Shown here: in pieces, positions 36,659 through 44,606 of the stretch
How positions within the stretch are numbered: the stretch's first letter is position 1
Layout: every line of letters starts with the position of its first letter
From: an uncultured Oligoflexales bacterium
GTDB taxonomy: Bacteria > Bdellovibrionota_B > Oligoflexia > Oligoflexales > JAPPIL01
Direction: 5' to 3'
DNA: 64,000 nt
NCBI GenBank assembly: GCA_958296095.1
Contig: OY282434.1
Span: 2,324,001 to 2,388,000 of the forward strand
The notes under the pieces: model-generated
The model's database searches: none
What the model was told of the DNA's origin: nothing
The model's input: only the letters and a program-made list of their open reading frames with translations
Program-made: the position numbers and the translations under genes

Positions 36659-36694
36659 AGGAAGCGGTGGATTTTTTCCCCGCTTCCTTTTTTT
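36659..36694 (+). terminator. Rho-independent terminator after paralogue 1
   Basis: GGAAGCGG, loop TGGATTTTTTCC, CCGCTTCC, then seven T. Strong hairpin 26 bp after the stop; the same structure follows paralogue 2. Confidence 0.85.
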
Positions 36695-36769
36695 CGTGAG
36701 TCCCGCGCCGCGCAGGTGAGGCTGGACAGGGGGGTGGATAGGTCAACTTCGTGCGGAAGGCAGGGACTG

Positions 36770-36798
36770 TTGACTTCCATCTTGAGAGAAGGTATGCC
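36770..36798 (+). promoter_or_regulatory. Predicted promoter of paralogue 2
   Basis: TTGACT (36770-36775), 17 bases, TATGCC (36793-36798), 36 bp ahead of the ATG. Confidence 0.5.
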
Positions 36799-36834
36799 TG
36801 CCCTGTCAGTTTTTTGCAATTTTCGGAGGATGTC

Positions 36835-37332
36835 ATGAGAGCTTTGGTAATTTTAGTATGCGGAGTGTTGTTGTCCGTGCAGGGCTTCGCTGTTAGAGGA
36901 GTAGCAGGCAAGAATAGTGCGAGACAGCTCAAAGATCTGTTGCACAACCATCCATTGATGAAGGCGGTGGCTGCCGAGCTCGGCGGGACTTCTGTCGCGA
37001 TCAACAGCCGCATTCTTGACGAGGTTCTGGATTCCAAGCAGCCGATTGAACGTTATCTCGTCAGCGCTGTTGAGGATCTAGGTGTTGACATGAAGTCAGT
37101 CTTGTCCACTATGACCAAGGCAGTCGACAGAGTTGAGTTAGGCGGCGAGCTCATTGAAGATCTTCCGTCACTTGATGTCGGCAGGTCAGGCGAGGCTGAG
37201 CGCACTAGCCGCGTTCTCAGGCTCCAGACCCTGACTTATGATAAGACGAAGGATCAGGAAGCGGCTAAGTCGCCACTAACTGATCTACCGTTTACTACAA
37301 CTGATCTACCGTTTACTACTTTCAGGTTCTGA
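36835..37332 (+). CDS. Outer-membrane paralogue 2, barrel-deleted short form
   Basis: 165 residues. Starts at ATG 36835 with CGGAGGA upstream. Same signal peptide (RALVILVCGVLLSVQGFA) and N-terminal region (RQLKDLLHNHPLMKAVAA) as its neighbours, then jumps to the last strand region (LTYDKTKDQEAAKS), followed by a duplicated TDLPFTT and a terminal F. The central barrel found in paralogue 1 is missing, so this is an internal-deletion product that may no longer insert. Complete expression signals remain. Confidence 0.7.
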   Translation: MRALVILVCGVLLSVQGFAVRGVAGKNSARQLKDLLHNHPLMKAVAAELGGTSVAINSRILDEVLDSKQPIERYLVSAVEDLGVDMKSVLSTMTKAVDRVELGGELIEDLPSLDVGRSGEAERTSRVLRLQTLTYDKTKDQEAAKSPLTDLPFTTTDLPFTTFRF

Positions 37333-37357
37333 TCTCTGCGTCAGTTTGCACGCACCA

Positions 37358-37393
37358 GGAAGCGGTGGATTGTTTTCCCCGCTTCCTTTTTTT
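37358..37393 (+). terminator. Rho-independent terminator after paralogue 2
   Basis: GGAAGCGG, loop TGGATTGTTTTCC, CCGCTTCC, then seven T. Duplicate of the terminator at 36659. Confidence 0.85.
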
Positions 37394-37466
37394 CGTGAGT
37401 CCCGCGCGCGCACAGAGGCTGGACAGGGGGGTGGATAGGTCGACTTCGTGCGGGAGGAGGGGACTG

Positions 37467-37495
37467 TTGACTTCAATTTTGAGAGGAAGTACGGT
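37467..37495 (+). promoter_or_regulatory. Predicted promoter of paralogue 3
   Basis: TTGACT (37467-37472), 17 bases, TACGGT (37490-37495), 36 bp before the GTG; the weakest -10 of the three. Confidence 0.4.
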
Positions 37496-37531
37496 CGCCC
37501 TGTCAGTTTTTTGCAGTTTTCGGAGGATGTC

Positions 37532-38572
37532 GTGAGAGCTTTGGTAATTTTAGTATGCGGAGTGTTGTTGTCCGTGCAGGGCTTCGCTGTTAGAGGAGTA
37601 GCAGGCAAGAATAGTGCGAGACAGCTCAAAGATCTGTTGCACAACCAGCCATTGATGAAGGCGGTGGCTGCCGCGCTCGGCGGGACTTCTGTCGCGATCA
37701 ACAGCCGCAATCTTGGCGAGGTTCTGGATTCCAAGCAGCCGATTGAACGTTCTCTCGCCAGCGTTCTTGAGGATCTAGGTGTTGACATGAAGTCGGTCTT
37801 GTCCACTATGACCAAGGCAGTCGGCGAAGGCGCAGACGACGGTTGGTCAGGTGATGAGGACTATATCGTCAGAGGGATTTTCGTGCAGGGGATTCCCGTC
37901 ACCGACAGTAACTTGAATCCCGTCTTGTACATAGACGGAGGCTACGCCCATTATGGCAACAAGAAACGCTCCGCCGATGGCACGGTCGGTATCGGTGTTG
38001 GTGCTGAAGGCGTTCTGTTCGGCAATAAGATGCAACTGCAGCTACGTGGTGGTTTTGGTATCTTGGGCGAAGGTCAGCATGACCCTGTTAGGGATGAGTT
38101 CAACGAGATCGATGACGGTTGGTCAGGTGATGAGGACTATGTCTCCAGCGTTACTTTCGTGAACGGAGCCTTGGTGAACGCTGCCTGGAGTCCCATCGCG
38201 TACGGAGACGACTTATCTCCAGCCGATGGCAGGCGGGTACCGTTTGTTGGTGTTGCCAGGCCCAGGCAGTTACCGTTTGTTAGTGTTGCCAGGCGGTTAC
38301 CGTTTGTTGGTGTTGCTATGTTAGGCAGGGATGGTAGTGTTGTGTTGGGCCAAGTGGTGTATATTGCTGGTAGTGGAGTGTTGGGTCGAGTGATGTATAT
38401 TGCTGGTAGGGCTGACTTCGATACTGTAACACACGAGGCTGATATCACTATCAACATTACCGGTGATCCAGGTGTACCCCTGAAGTATGGTGGGACGAAG
38501 GCTCAGAAGATGGCTAATAGAATGTTAGGATCGTTTTCTCGCTATTCTGATCTGCGTCCAAGGGCGCGGTGA
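37532..38572 (+). CDS. Outer-membrane paralogue 3, mosaic with frameshifted end
   Basis: 346 residues from GTG 37532 (GGAGGA upstream). N-terminal 90 codons match paralogue 2; codons from 37820 to 38116 are nearly identical to 36043-36339 of paralogue 1. Then DGWSGDEDY is repeated and short tandem blocks follow (LPFVGVA-type three times, VLGQVVYIAG/VLGRVMYIAG). The end GSFSRYSDLRPRAR replaces the expected aromatic terminus; one frame over reads FSLF-stop, so a frameshift removed the terminal Phe. The stop falls in the remnant of the terminator hairpin. A recombined, possibly non-functional copy. Confidence 0.7.
   Translation: MRALVILVCGVLLSVQGFAVRGVAGKNSARQLKDLLHNQPLMKAVAAALGGTSVAINSRNLGEVLDSKQPIERSLASVLEDLGVDMKSVLSTMTKAVGEGADDGWSGDEDYIVRGIFVQGIPVTDSNLNPVLYIDGGYAHYGNKKRSADGTVGIGVGAEGVLFGNKMQLQLRGGFGILGEGQHDPVRDEFNEIDDGWSGDEDYVSSVTFVNGALVNAAWSPIAYGDDLSPADGRRVPFVGVARPRQLPFVSVARRLPFVGVAMLGRDGSVVLGQVVYIAGSGVLGRVMYIAGRADFDTVTHEADITINITGDPGVPLKYGGTKAQKMANRMLGSFSRYSDLRPRAR
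37820..38116 (+). repeat. 297-bp cassette shared with paralogue 1 (36043-36339)
   Basis: By eye only two or three substitutions near the left edge (GCAGACGAC against GCAAACGAT) over 297 bp, while flanking sequence differs. Indicates recent gene conversion or duplication between paralogues 1 and 3. Confidence 0.9.
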
Positions 38573-38610
38573 ATTTTCCCCGCTTCCTTTCTTCTTAATG
38601 TGGGGCATCG

Positions 38611-39636
38611 TTGGCTTCATCACCGCCACGCCAGGGCATATTGTTTATCAACATTGGCTCGCCTGCGTCGCTGCACTGGCACGCGGTAGCCAGTTATTTG
38701 CGTAGGTTTTTGTCCGACCGCCGCGTCATCAGCATCAACCCTGTGTTGCGTTTTTTGCTGGTGAATTTGCTTATCGTGCCTTTCCGCACTCGCAGTTCAC
38801 TTGCTGCTTATCGTAAAATCTGGTGTCAGGAAGGCTCACCGCTGTTGTTTTTTACCCACGCCTGCGCTCGTGCTCTCAATGCCAAACTGCCCGCCCATAT
38901 GACTGCAGCAGTGGCAATGCGTTACTGCGAGCCATCGCTCGACCAAGCCATTGCTGCGCTTCGTGCGCAAAACATCGAGCAACTTACTATCATGCCGCTG
39001 TTCCCCCAATACTCCTCGGCAGCCAACGGTTCGAGCATCGAAGCTGCACTACGCATCGTTGCCCGCCAAGCCAAGCTACCGCGCTTGCAGGTCGTCAATT
39101 ATTTTTATGATCAGCCCTTCTATCAGCAGGCACTGAGCGCTTCGATCGCCGCCTATCTGCAAAAAAATCAACAGACCGACTATCTGCTGTTTAGCTATCA
39201 CGGTTTGCCCCAACGCCAGCTTCCCTGTCCTGCTGCTCCGCCCGACTGCTGTGTTACTGCCACGCAGGACAACAGGATGTGTTACCGCTTCCAGTGCTTG
39301 CAGACCACCCAGGCCGTGGCTGAACAGCTCAAGTTGCCGCAAAATTTTTACAGCACCGCCTTCCAATCGCGTCTTGCTGGCACACCCTGGATCAAGCCTT
39401 GGAGTGACGAAAAAGTAAGAGAACTCGCCACCAGAGTTAAGCACCTCGCCGTTGTCTGTCCGAGCTTCGTCGCTGACTGTCTCGAAACGCTTGAGGAGGT
39501 GAGCATGCGCTTGCGTGCTGATTTTATCAACGCGGGTGGCAAAGAGCTGACTCTGATTCCTTGTCTCAACGACAATGCCTTGTGGGTCGATGCTTTGTAT
39601 AATTACTTGTGCAAAGATTGTGCAGTAACCGATTAG
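38611..39636 (+). CDS. hemH: Ferrochelatase
   Basis: 341 residues from TTG 38611 (GGGG five bases upstream). Inserts Fe2+ into protoporphyrin IX, last step of haem synthesis. Landmarks: GILFINIGSP, YLRRFLSDRRVI, MRYCEPS, the catalytic histidine in LLFSYHGLP, and the acidic metal-entry motif CPSFVADCLETLEEV. CCVTATQDNRMCYRFQC is a cysteine-rich stretch where some bacterial ferrochelatases have an extra cluster, but this is speculative. Supplies haem for cytochromes such as that at 23360. Confidence 0.94.
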   Translation: MASSPPRQGILFINIGSPASLHWHAVASYLRRFLSDRRVISINPVLRFLLVNLLIVPFRTRSSLAAYRKIWCQEGSPLLFFTHACARALNAKLPAHMTAAVAMRYCEPSLDQAIAALRAQNIEQLTIMPLFPQYSSAANGSSIEAALRIVARQAKLPRLQVVNYFYDQPFYQQALSASIAAYLQKNQQTDYLLFSYHGLPQRQLPCPAAPPDCCVTATQDNRMCYRFQCLQTTQAVAEQLKLPQNFYSTAFQSRLAGTPWIKPWSDEKVRELATRVKHLAVVCPSFVADCLETLEEVSMRLRADFINAGGKELTLIPCLNDNALWVDALYNYLCKDCAVTD

Positions 39637-39720
39637 CAGAAATTCAAGCTTGCGAAAAATAATTACCGCGACTAGAGTAAGCGCCGCTTTTTTAACTTTA
39701 TAGCATCGAGGAGTTGGGTG

Positions 39721-40413
39721 ATGAAAATTATGTTAGCGTTGGCAGTGTTGTCGCTGCTGGTTTCTTGCAATGACAAGGACATTGATGGGGTGTTGAAGGT
39801 GTTCAAGAGCTTTGTGCTTACCGAAGAGGATGGTGGCCAAATCACTATCCCAAAGGGCGAGCACGAGGCTGATTTTAGCTACAAGTCGCGTGAAGATGCG
39901 ATTGAGCTGGAGATCGATAGCCTCTTCGGCGGTGGTGACCGCGATTTCATGTTCAGCAGGCCCGATCCCGATGATGGTGCAATCGTGAGCTATGACACTG
40001 AGACCCGTACGGAGCGGCTGCGGCTGAACCTGCCCTCCTCTGTGACAGGACAGCCTGTGCATGCAGAAGTCGTTATCAGCAACAGGATCATCGTTCGAAA
40101 GAAACCACAGATCTTCTGGGATCGTTGCGGTGCCTATCATGGCACTAGGGGCGGCTTGTTGGGACTTCTAGGCTTTAATAAGCGTCACGGCCGCGACGGG
40201 CGGCAGGCTGGAAGAGGTACCGGTGACCTCGCAAGTCATATCTACACGGTGTCCTCTCCCACAGAAAGTCGGGTCAGTGTCGCCATCAACATCGTTCATG
40301 GCGAAGAGACAGTGGCGCTGTTCGAAGGCACAGAGCGCAGGCGATACCGCGAGCTGTACTGGAAAGGCGAGTGTGGCGACTACAGCAGGCCTATTCTCAG
40401 GAAAGATGATTAG
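39721..40413 (+). CDS. Lipoprotein of unknown function
   Basis: 230 residues, lipobox LLVSC after KIMLALAVLSL. ATG 39721 has GAGGAG 8 bases upstream (GTG 39718 adjacent). Mature part: acidic then beta-rich, DFSYKSREDAIELEIDSLF, later a Gly/Arg-rich loop (HGRDGRQAGRGTG). Two cysteines at DRCGAYHG and GECGDYS could pair. Reminiscent in layout of the lipoprotein at 6229 but not clearly homologous. A CGATATATCG palindrome followed by GTTTTTTT (about 40450-40467) probably terminates it. Confidence 0.72.
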   Translation: MKIMLALAVLSLLVSCNDKDIDGVLKVFKSFVLTEEDGGQITIPKGEHEADFSYKSREDAIELEIDSLFGGGDRDFMFSRPDPDDGAIVSYDTETRTERLRLNLPSSVTGQPVHAEVVISNRIIVRKKPQIFWDRCGAYHGTRGGLLGLLGFNKRHGRDGRQAGRGTGDLASHIYTVSSPTESRVSVAINIVHGEETVALFEGTERRRYRELYWKGECGDYSRPILRKDD

Positions 40414-40477
40414 AGTTTCCCGGCCCCCGGCTTTTGTTATCTTACGCGATATATCGGTTTTTTTCAGGGGGTCGCTA

Positions 40478-40790
40478 CAGCAAGCAGCGAGTGGAGCTAG
40501 GCAATGTTTAGCACAGGCCTCCGTTATCTTGGCGCGGCACAGACCTGCCGAGAAACTCTCCTTGAGTTAAGTGTAAGCACGTGCCCTATGCAAAAGCATA
40601 ATCCGGCGGCAGTATTGGCAATATCTGTGGTCGAGTTTTCGCACGGTCTTGCCGCGCCGTTCATGGAGCTCTCGGTAGGCAAGCATGAACGTAACCGCAA
40701 GAAGTCTGATGACGAGCCCAAACGCAATGGCGAGAGGTCCGAGTGCAAAAAGCGAGCTAGGAAGCGAGCGTTACAAAAAGCCGCGTAGCA
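40478..40790 (+). repeat. Interspersed stem-loop repeat, block 6 (forward, one unit)
   Basis: Single unit with lead CTCCGTTATCTTGGCGCGGC, arms near 40546 (CCTGCCGAG) and 40670 (CTCGGTAGG), and tail module GCGAGCGTTACAAAAAGC. The upstream motif GGTTTTTTTCAGGGGGTC also borders block 3. Confidence 0.87.
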
Positions 40791-40870
40791 AATGATGGAT
40801 GTTTAACCTATGCCTGAAAAACCCGATTTTGTTATCTTCAAGTTTGTCGGGGGATGGCGCAATGAACAAG

Positions 40871-40950
40871 TGGGGACGGAGAGACTTGAACTCTCACGCC
40901 GAAGCACTGGATCCTAAATCCAGCGTGTCTGCCAATTCCACCACGTCCCC
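40871..40950 (-). tRNA. tRNA-Leu (anticodon UAG)
   Basis: 80 nt on the minus strand. Acceptor GGGGACG/CGTCCCC with discriminator A, D-arm GTGGAATTGGCAGACAC, anticodon stem CTGGA/TCCAG with TTTAGGA loop (anticodon TAG), short variable arm TGCTTCGGCGT, T-arm GAGAGTTCAAGTCTCTC. CCA not encoded. Two truncated copies lie upstream in its own direction. Confidence 0.96.
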
Positions 40951-41440
40951 ATAATCGTCTAGAAATAGCGTGATCGTCCACGCTCTTTGTATGCTCAAGG
41001 CTGACCGCTACAAATGCCACTGCTATCCTCATCCACCGACCTACCGAATCAACAAGTCGGTTAGCTCAAGGCTGCCACGCCGAAGCACTGGATCCTAAGT
41101 CCAGCGTGTCTGCCAATTCCACCACGTCCCCATAGTCATCCTCGCGTGATCGTATCAGGCTTTTTGTATGCTCAAGGCTGACCGCTACGAATGCCACTGC
41201 TATCCTCATCCACCGAACTACCGAATTAACAGGTCGGTTAGCTCAAGGCTGCCACGCCGAAGCACTGGATCCTAAATCCAGCGTGTCTGCCAATTCCACC
41301 ACGTCCCCTTAATCGTATCGCGTGATCGTCCACGCTTTTTGTATGCTCAAGGCTGACCGCCACAAATGCCATTGCTATCCTCATACACTGAACTACCGAA
41401 TTAACAGGTCGGTTAGCTCAAGGCTCTTTGTATGCTCAAG
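40951..41440 (-). repeat. Tandem array with two truncated tRNA-Leu copies (about 180-bp units)
   Basis: Truncated copies at 41076-41131 and 41253-41308 hold the first 56 bases of tRNA-Leu (through the variable loop) and lack the T-arm and 3' acceptor. Units are spaced 181 and 177 bp; the spacer (TTTTTGTATGCTCAAGGCTG, CGGTTAGCTCAAGGCT) repeats a third time to about 41440 without a tRNA piece. On the minus strand each spacer holds TTGAGC then, 15 bases on, TACGAT or ACGATC, a possible promoter ahead of each copy. Confidence 0.87.
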
Positions 41441-41454
41441 GATGTCCCACAATT

Positions 41455-41552
41455 TTATCCACAGCATGCCTGTGGATAACTGCCCCAGCTCCACTAACGG
41501 CTTGTAATCACGCCTCTTATGGATAAAAGCTGTCGATTTGCAATGTGGATAA
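41455..41552. promoter_or_regulatory. Cluster of three DnaA-box consensus sites
   Basis: TTATCCACA at 41455-41463, its inverse TGTGGATAA at 41471-41479 (a 25-bp near-palindrome) and TGTGGATAA again at 41544-41552. All match the strongest DnaA box exactly. They lie between the tRNA-Leu array and the 3' end of rplT. No dnaA, dnaN or long AT-rich unwinding region is visible. Confidence 0.6.
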
Positions 41553-41565
41553 CCTTAAGCCGAAG

Positions 41566-41925
41566 CTACAGCTCCGCCGCGCTCTTGGCTCGTTTGACCA
41601 AATCGCGGAAGGCACTCGGATCGGCGATAGCGATGTCCGCCAGCACGCTGCGATCTAGCTCGATGCCCTCTTTCTTCAGTCCGTATACGAACCGTGAATA
41701 TCTGATGCCCAGCTCGCGACAAGCGGCATTTATCTTCACAATCCACAAGCGGCGGAACTCTCTCTTCTTGACGCGGCGATCACGGTAAGCATAAGCCAAC
41801 CCTCGCCGCAAGACCTGCACTGCACCACGCAATGTGCGGTGGTGCGCTCCACGATAGCCACGTGCCGCGGCCATGATTTTCTTGCGCCGTCGCCGCGCTC
41901 TGAAGCCTCGTCTTACCCGTGCCAT
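41566..41925 (-). CDS. rplT: 50S ribosomal protein L20
   Basis: 119 residues: ARVRRGFRARRRRKKIMAAA, RGYRGAHHRTLRGA, RRLWIVKINAACRELGIRYS, FVYGLKKEGIELDRSVLADI. Very basic N-terminal tail that threads into 23S rRNA; an early 50S assembly protein. Ten bp after rpmI as usual, but infC, which normally leads this operon, is not upstream. Confidence 0.98.
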   Translation of the reverse strand: MARVRRGFRARRRRKKIMAAARGYRGAHHRTLRGAVQVLRRGLAYAYRDRRVKKREFRRLWIVKINAACRELGIRYSRFVYGLKKEGIELDRSVLADIAIADPSAFRDLVKRAKSAAEL

Positions 41926-41934
41926 GTCCGTCCT

Positions 41935-42129
41935 CTATGCATTGAGGCATCTCCTGATAGCACCGCTGTCGCTGCTGTGCACATATGTCTGCTTCTTTAG
42001 CTTGTTCTTGCGTGAGCGTGCCTTCTTGGTCAAGATATGACCCTTGTTCGCCTTCGAGCGCCTAATCTTGCCCGAACTCTTCAGCACAAAACGCTTTCCC
42101 GCCGCTCGTTTGGATTTCAGTTTAGGCAT
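41935..42129 (-). CDS. rpmI: 50S ribosomal protein L35
   Basis: 64 residues from ATG 42129: PKLKSKRAAGKRFVLKSSGK, IRRSKANKGHILTKK. The longer frame to 42186 adds an unrelated leader. Co-transcribed with rplT. The gene upstream on this strand is a secreted protein rather than infC. Confidence 0.97.
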   Translation of the reverse strand: MPKLKSKRAAGKRFVLKSSGKIRRSKANKGHILTKKARSRKNKLKKQTYVHSSDSGAIRRCLNA

Positions 42130-42192
42130 TCCACATCCGCCAGTTACGCAGGGGCGCAACCTAACACAGCAACCTCGTGATGGCAATGCTAA

Positions 42193-42924
42193 TCATGTTC
42201 GGGGGGCGGGAAAAATAACGGCAATACGTGCCTGCGCCAACAACGCGGCATTGCCCGCGGCGAAGCTCTGCCAGGCACGATCGTCAACCTCCAGCACTGC
42301 AGGGGAGGTTTCCCGCACCGCCAACTCCTGCGGCTGTCGTCCCACGTAACGTGCTACCTGCGCCGCGGTCACGCCACGAAAGTAACGCCCCATTAAGCCA
42401 CGGCGGAAATGTTTTTCCTGCACCATGCTGACATCAAAGTAACGCTGTCCGTTTTTCCCCCGTATCTCATACACTGCACGGGGCGGAAAATAGCGCACCG
42501 CCCGCAAGATCAAACCCGAATTGCGTGCTTGCGATAGTCGTGCATCATCTCGTGACAGGGTGGCAGATGAGAACATGTTTGCCAACGCACCACTGAAAGT
42601 AAGCCGCACTCGGTGGTCACTAGAAAAAACCGTCTCCCGCAACTGCAGATGACGAAAGACACGTTCTGCCGCCTGCTGCACCACCATAGCCCCCGCCGTG
42701 GGAGAGTGCTGGGCGTGGATGCGTGGCATCACCTGCTTGAGATGTTGAAAACCTTGCTGCCACGCCTGCTTTTCTAATTTGGCTAACGTTGTGTCGTGTG
42801 CCACACCACTGAATTCCAGCCGTAACTGAGACCAGTTGAGTCGCACCCCGTCCAGCGCGGTAACCACCTGCTGTGCAGCCAGCTGGGGGGAGACAAGCAG
42901 CAGGGCAAGCATAAACCTACGCAT
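42193..42924 (-). CDS. Secreted protein of unknown function
   Basis: 243 residues from ATG 42924 (ATG 42930 also possible); its start overlaps the stop of the inositol monophosphatase gene. Signal peptide RRFMLALLLVSPQLAA, then an alpha/beta region resembling LPP20- or FlgT-type proteins in feel (LAKLEKQAWQQGFQHLKQVM, LRAVRYFPPRAVYEIRGKNG) but not firmly assigned. Ends 64 bp before rpmI. Confidence 0.68.
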   Translation of the reverse strand: MRRFMLALLLVSPQLAAQQVVTALDGVRLNWSQLRLEFSGVAHDTTLAKLEKQAWQQGFQHLKQVMPRIHAQHSPTAGAMVVQQAAERVFRHLQLRETVFSSDHRVRLTFSGALANMFSSATLSRDDARLSQARNSGLILRAVRYFPPRAVYEIRGKNGQRYFDVSMVQEKHFRRGLMGRYFRGVTAAQVARYVGRQPQELAVRETSPAVLEVDDRAWQSFAAGNAALLAQARIAVIFPAPRT

Positions 42925-43828
42925 GGCCATGACCGCGATTGATGAATTCTGCCAGCCGCGACACCGTTATGGCATTGCCCGCGATGATATTGCCGCCTTC
43001 AATGTTGAAATCTGCGGACGAGTAGTAGTTGCGCACTCTGCCACCTGCCTCTGTGACCAGCAACCAGCCTGCGGCAACATCCCAAGGTTTCAGCCCCTGT
43101 TCCCAGAAGCCGTCGTAAACACCCCGTGCCACCAGGGCAAGGTCAAGTGCCGAAGCTCCGTCGCTTCTGACCGAGTTGTCCGCTCCGCTCGTGACTAGAT
43201 CACTGCAGACCAGTTCACCAGCCGTGGCCTGCTCACGCTTTGTGCCGAGACCAGTGGCGAGAAAACTGTCCTGCAGGTCTCGTTCAGCCGCGACCCGGAG
43301 GCGTTCACCATTACAAAAAGCTCCTCCGCCGCGATACGCGAGATAAGTCGAGTCATCGACGGGATTGTGAATACTACCTGCCACCGTAACGATGTCGCCG
43401 CGGGCGCGCACTTCACCCAGCGCGACCGAAACGCAGTAGAAGGGATAGTTGTTGGCAAAATTAGTCGTGCCATCGAGCGGATCGATGACCCAGACGTAGT
43501 CACCCTCCTTGCGGGATGCAAACTCCCAATCAGCTGCTGCGAGCTCGTCCTGCCTAGCATCGCTATCAATCGGGGGGGAAAAATCAACCACCGCGGAGGC
43601 AGGATTGCAGCCAGATTCTTCGGAATAGATATAGTCGTCAGCGAAGGAGTTTTTGATGTGCTCGACGATAACCCGCTCACTGGCGATGTCCGCCTCAGTG
43701 ACCAGCGAATGGTCTTTCTTGTGCTTGACTTGGAGATTGGTCGAACTGCAAGCAGTGATTGCCTTGCCAGCATCGCCTAACAGCGTGCCCAGAAAAGAAA
43801 ATAGCTCGTCCTGTGAACGTGATGACAA
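42917..43828 (-). CDS. Inositol monophosphatase family protein
   Basis: About 303 residues. Metal-dependent phosphatase of the SuhB/CysQ superfamily: DHSLVTEADIASERVI, SEESG (metal ligand Glu), WVIDPLDGTTNFANNYPF, then KPWDVAAGWLLVTEAGG with the catalytic Asp. An insert (PPIDSDARQDELAAADWEF) lies between the first two motifs. No ATG fits; TTG 43828 with GAGGGCGG upstream is the best start, and the open frame beyond it is unrelated. Substrate could be inositol phosphate, 3'-phosphoadenosine phosphate or similar. Confidence 0.88.
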   Translation of the reverse strand: MSSRSQDELFSFLGTLLGDAGKAITACSSTNLQVKHKKDHSLVTEADIASERVIVEHIKNSFADDYIYSEESGCNPASAVVDFSPPIDSDARQDELAAADWEFASRKEGDYVWVIDPLDGTTNFANNYPFYCVSVALGEVRARGDIVTVAGSIHNPVDDSTYLAYRGGGAFCNGERLRVAAERDLQDSFLATGLGTKREQATAGELVCSDLVTSGADNSVRSDGASALDLALVARGVYDGFWEQGLKPWDVAAGWLLVTEAGGRVRNYYSSADFNIEGGNIIAGNAITVSRLAEFINRGHGHA

Positions 43829-43845
43829 AAAAACCGCCCTCGTGA

Positions 43846-43874
43846 TTTCACGTGCTCTGCACTTACTGTATAAT
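43846..43874 (+). promoter_or_regulatory. Predicted promoter of the TPR-protein gene
   Basis: Perfect -10 TATAAT at 43869-43874, with a weak -35 TTTCAC 17 bases upstream. Transcription would start near 43882, 28 bp before the ATG at 43910. Confidence 0.5.
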
Positions 43875-43909
43875 GGAGAGCGTGGGTGTAAACGTAAAGC
43901 TAGCCGCGC

Positions 43910-44605
43910 ATGCCTCAGACAGAAACAGATGCCGTGATAGATAATGTTAGGATTTATTGCAAAGCAAATCAATACGATAGTGCGCGCAAACTCCTTACCA
44001 CGGCACTGGTAGCCGATCCTGACAACGCCCGCTTGCATTTCTGGTTAGGCAAGACCTGGCATCACCGCAACAGATTTACCGCGGCGCTGGCGGAGTTCAA
44101 CCTCGCCCTCAAGGCCGATCCCAACTGTGCCGAAGCCGCCATCTGTCTGGTGGCACTCTACTGCGATCTGGGACGCTATCAGGACGGTGTGGAACTCTAC
44201 ACCCAGCTGAGCCACAGCCATGATCCCGCTAGCGGGCTGCACAAGCTGGCACTGCACAAGCTTGCGCAACAGCACATGCGCTGCGGTGACCTATACGTTC
44301 GCATGGGCAAAAAGCCCGAAGCACAGCGCGAGTATCAGCGTGCCCTGCTGCTCGACCGTGACAACAGCACCTGTCGTTTAAAACTCGCAGTGTCCTGCTA
44401 CTTTGCGGTCAGCCTCGATCGTGTTATTGAGGAGACCGACGCGATTCTTGCCGCTGAACCAGAACATTGCGAGGCACTGCTGTGGTCAGGGTTAGCTTTC
44501 TTCAAAAAAAACAACCCCGCCCGCGCCTCCGAACAGTGGGAAAAAGCCCGCCGCTTGCGTCCCCACGACACGACGATACGAGCACTGCTCAGGGCGAACG
44601 AATAG
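43910..44605 (+). CDS. Tetratricopeptide-repeat protein
   Basis: 231 residues with about five TPR-like helical pairs: ARLHFWLGKTWHHRNRFTAA, AEAAICLVALYCDLGRYQDG, CGDLYVRMGKKPEAQREYQR, CEALLWSGLAFFKKNNPARA. A protein-interaction scaffold; no signal peptide, so cytoplasmic. Likely co-transcribed with the next two genes (1-bp gap, then overlap). Confidence 0.85.
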   Translation: MPQTETDAVIDNVRIYCKANQYDSARKLLTTALVADPDNARLHFWLGKTWHHRNRFTAALAEFNLALKADPNCAEAAICLVALYCDLGRYQDGVELYTQLSHSHDPASGLHKLALHKLAQQHMRCGDLYVRMGKKPEAQREYQRALLLDRDNSTCRLKLAVSCYFAVSLDRVIEETDAILAAEPEHCEALLWSGLAFFKKNNPARASEQWEKARRLRPHDTTIRALLRANE

Positions 44606-44606
44606 C

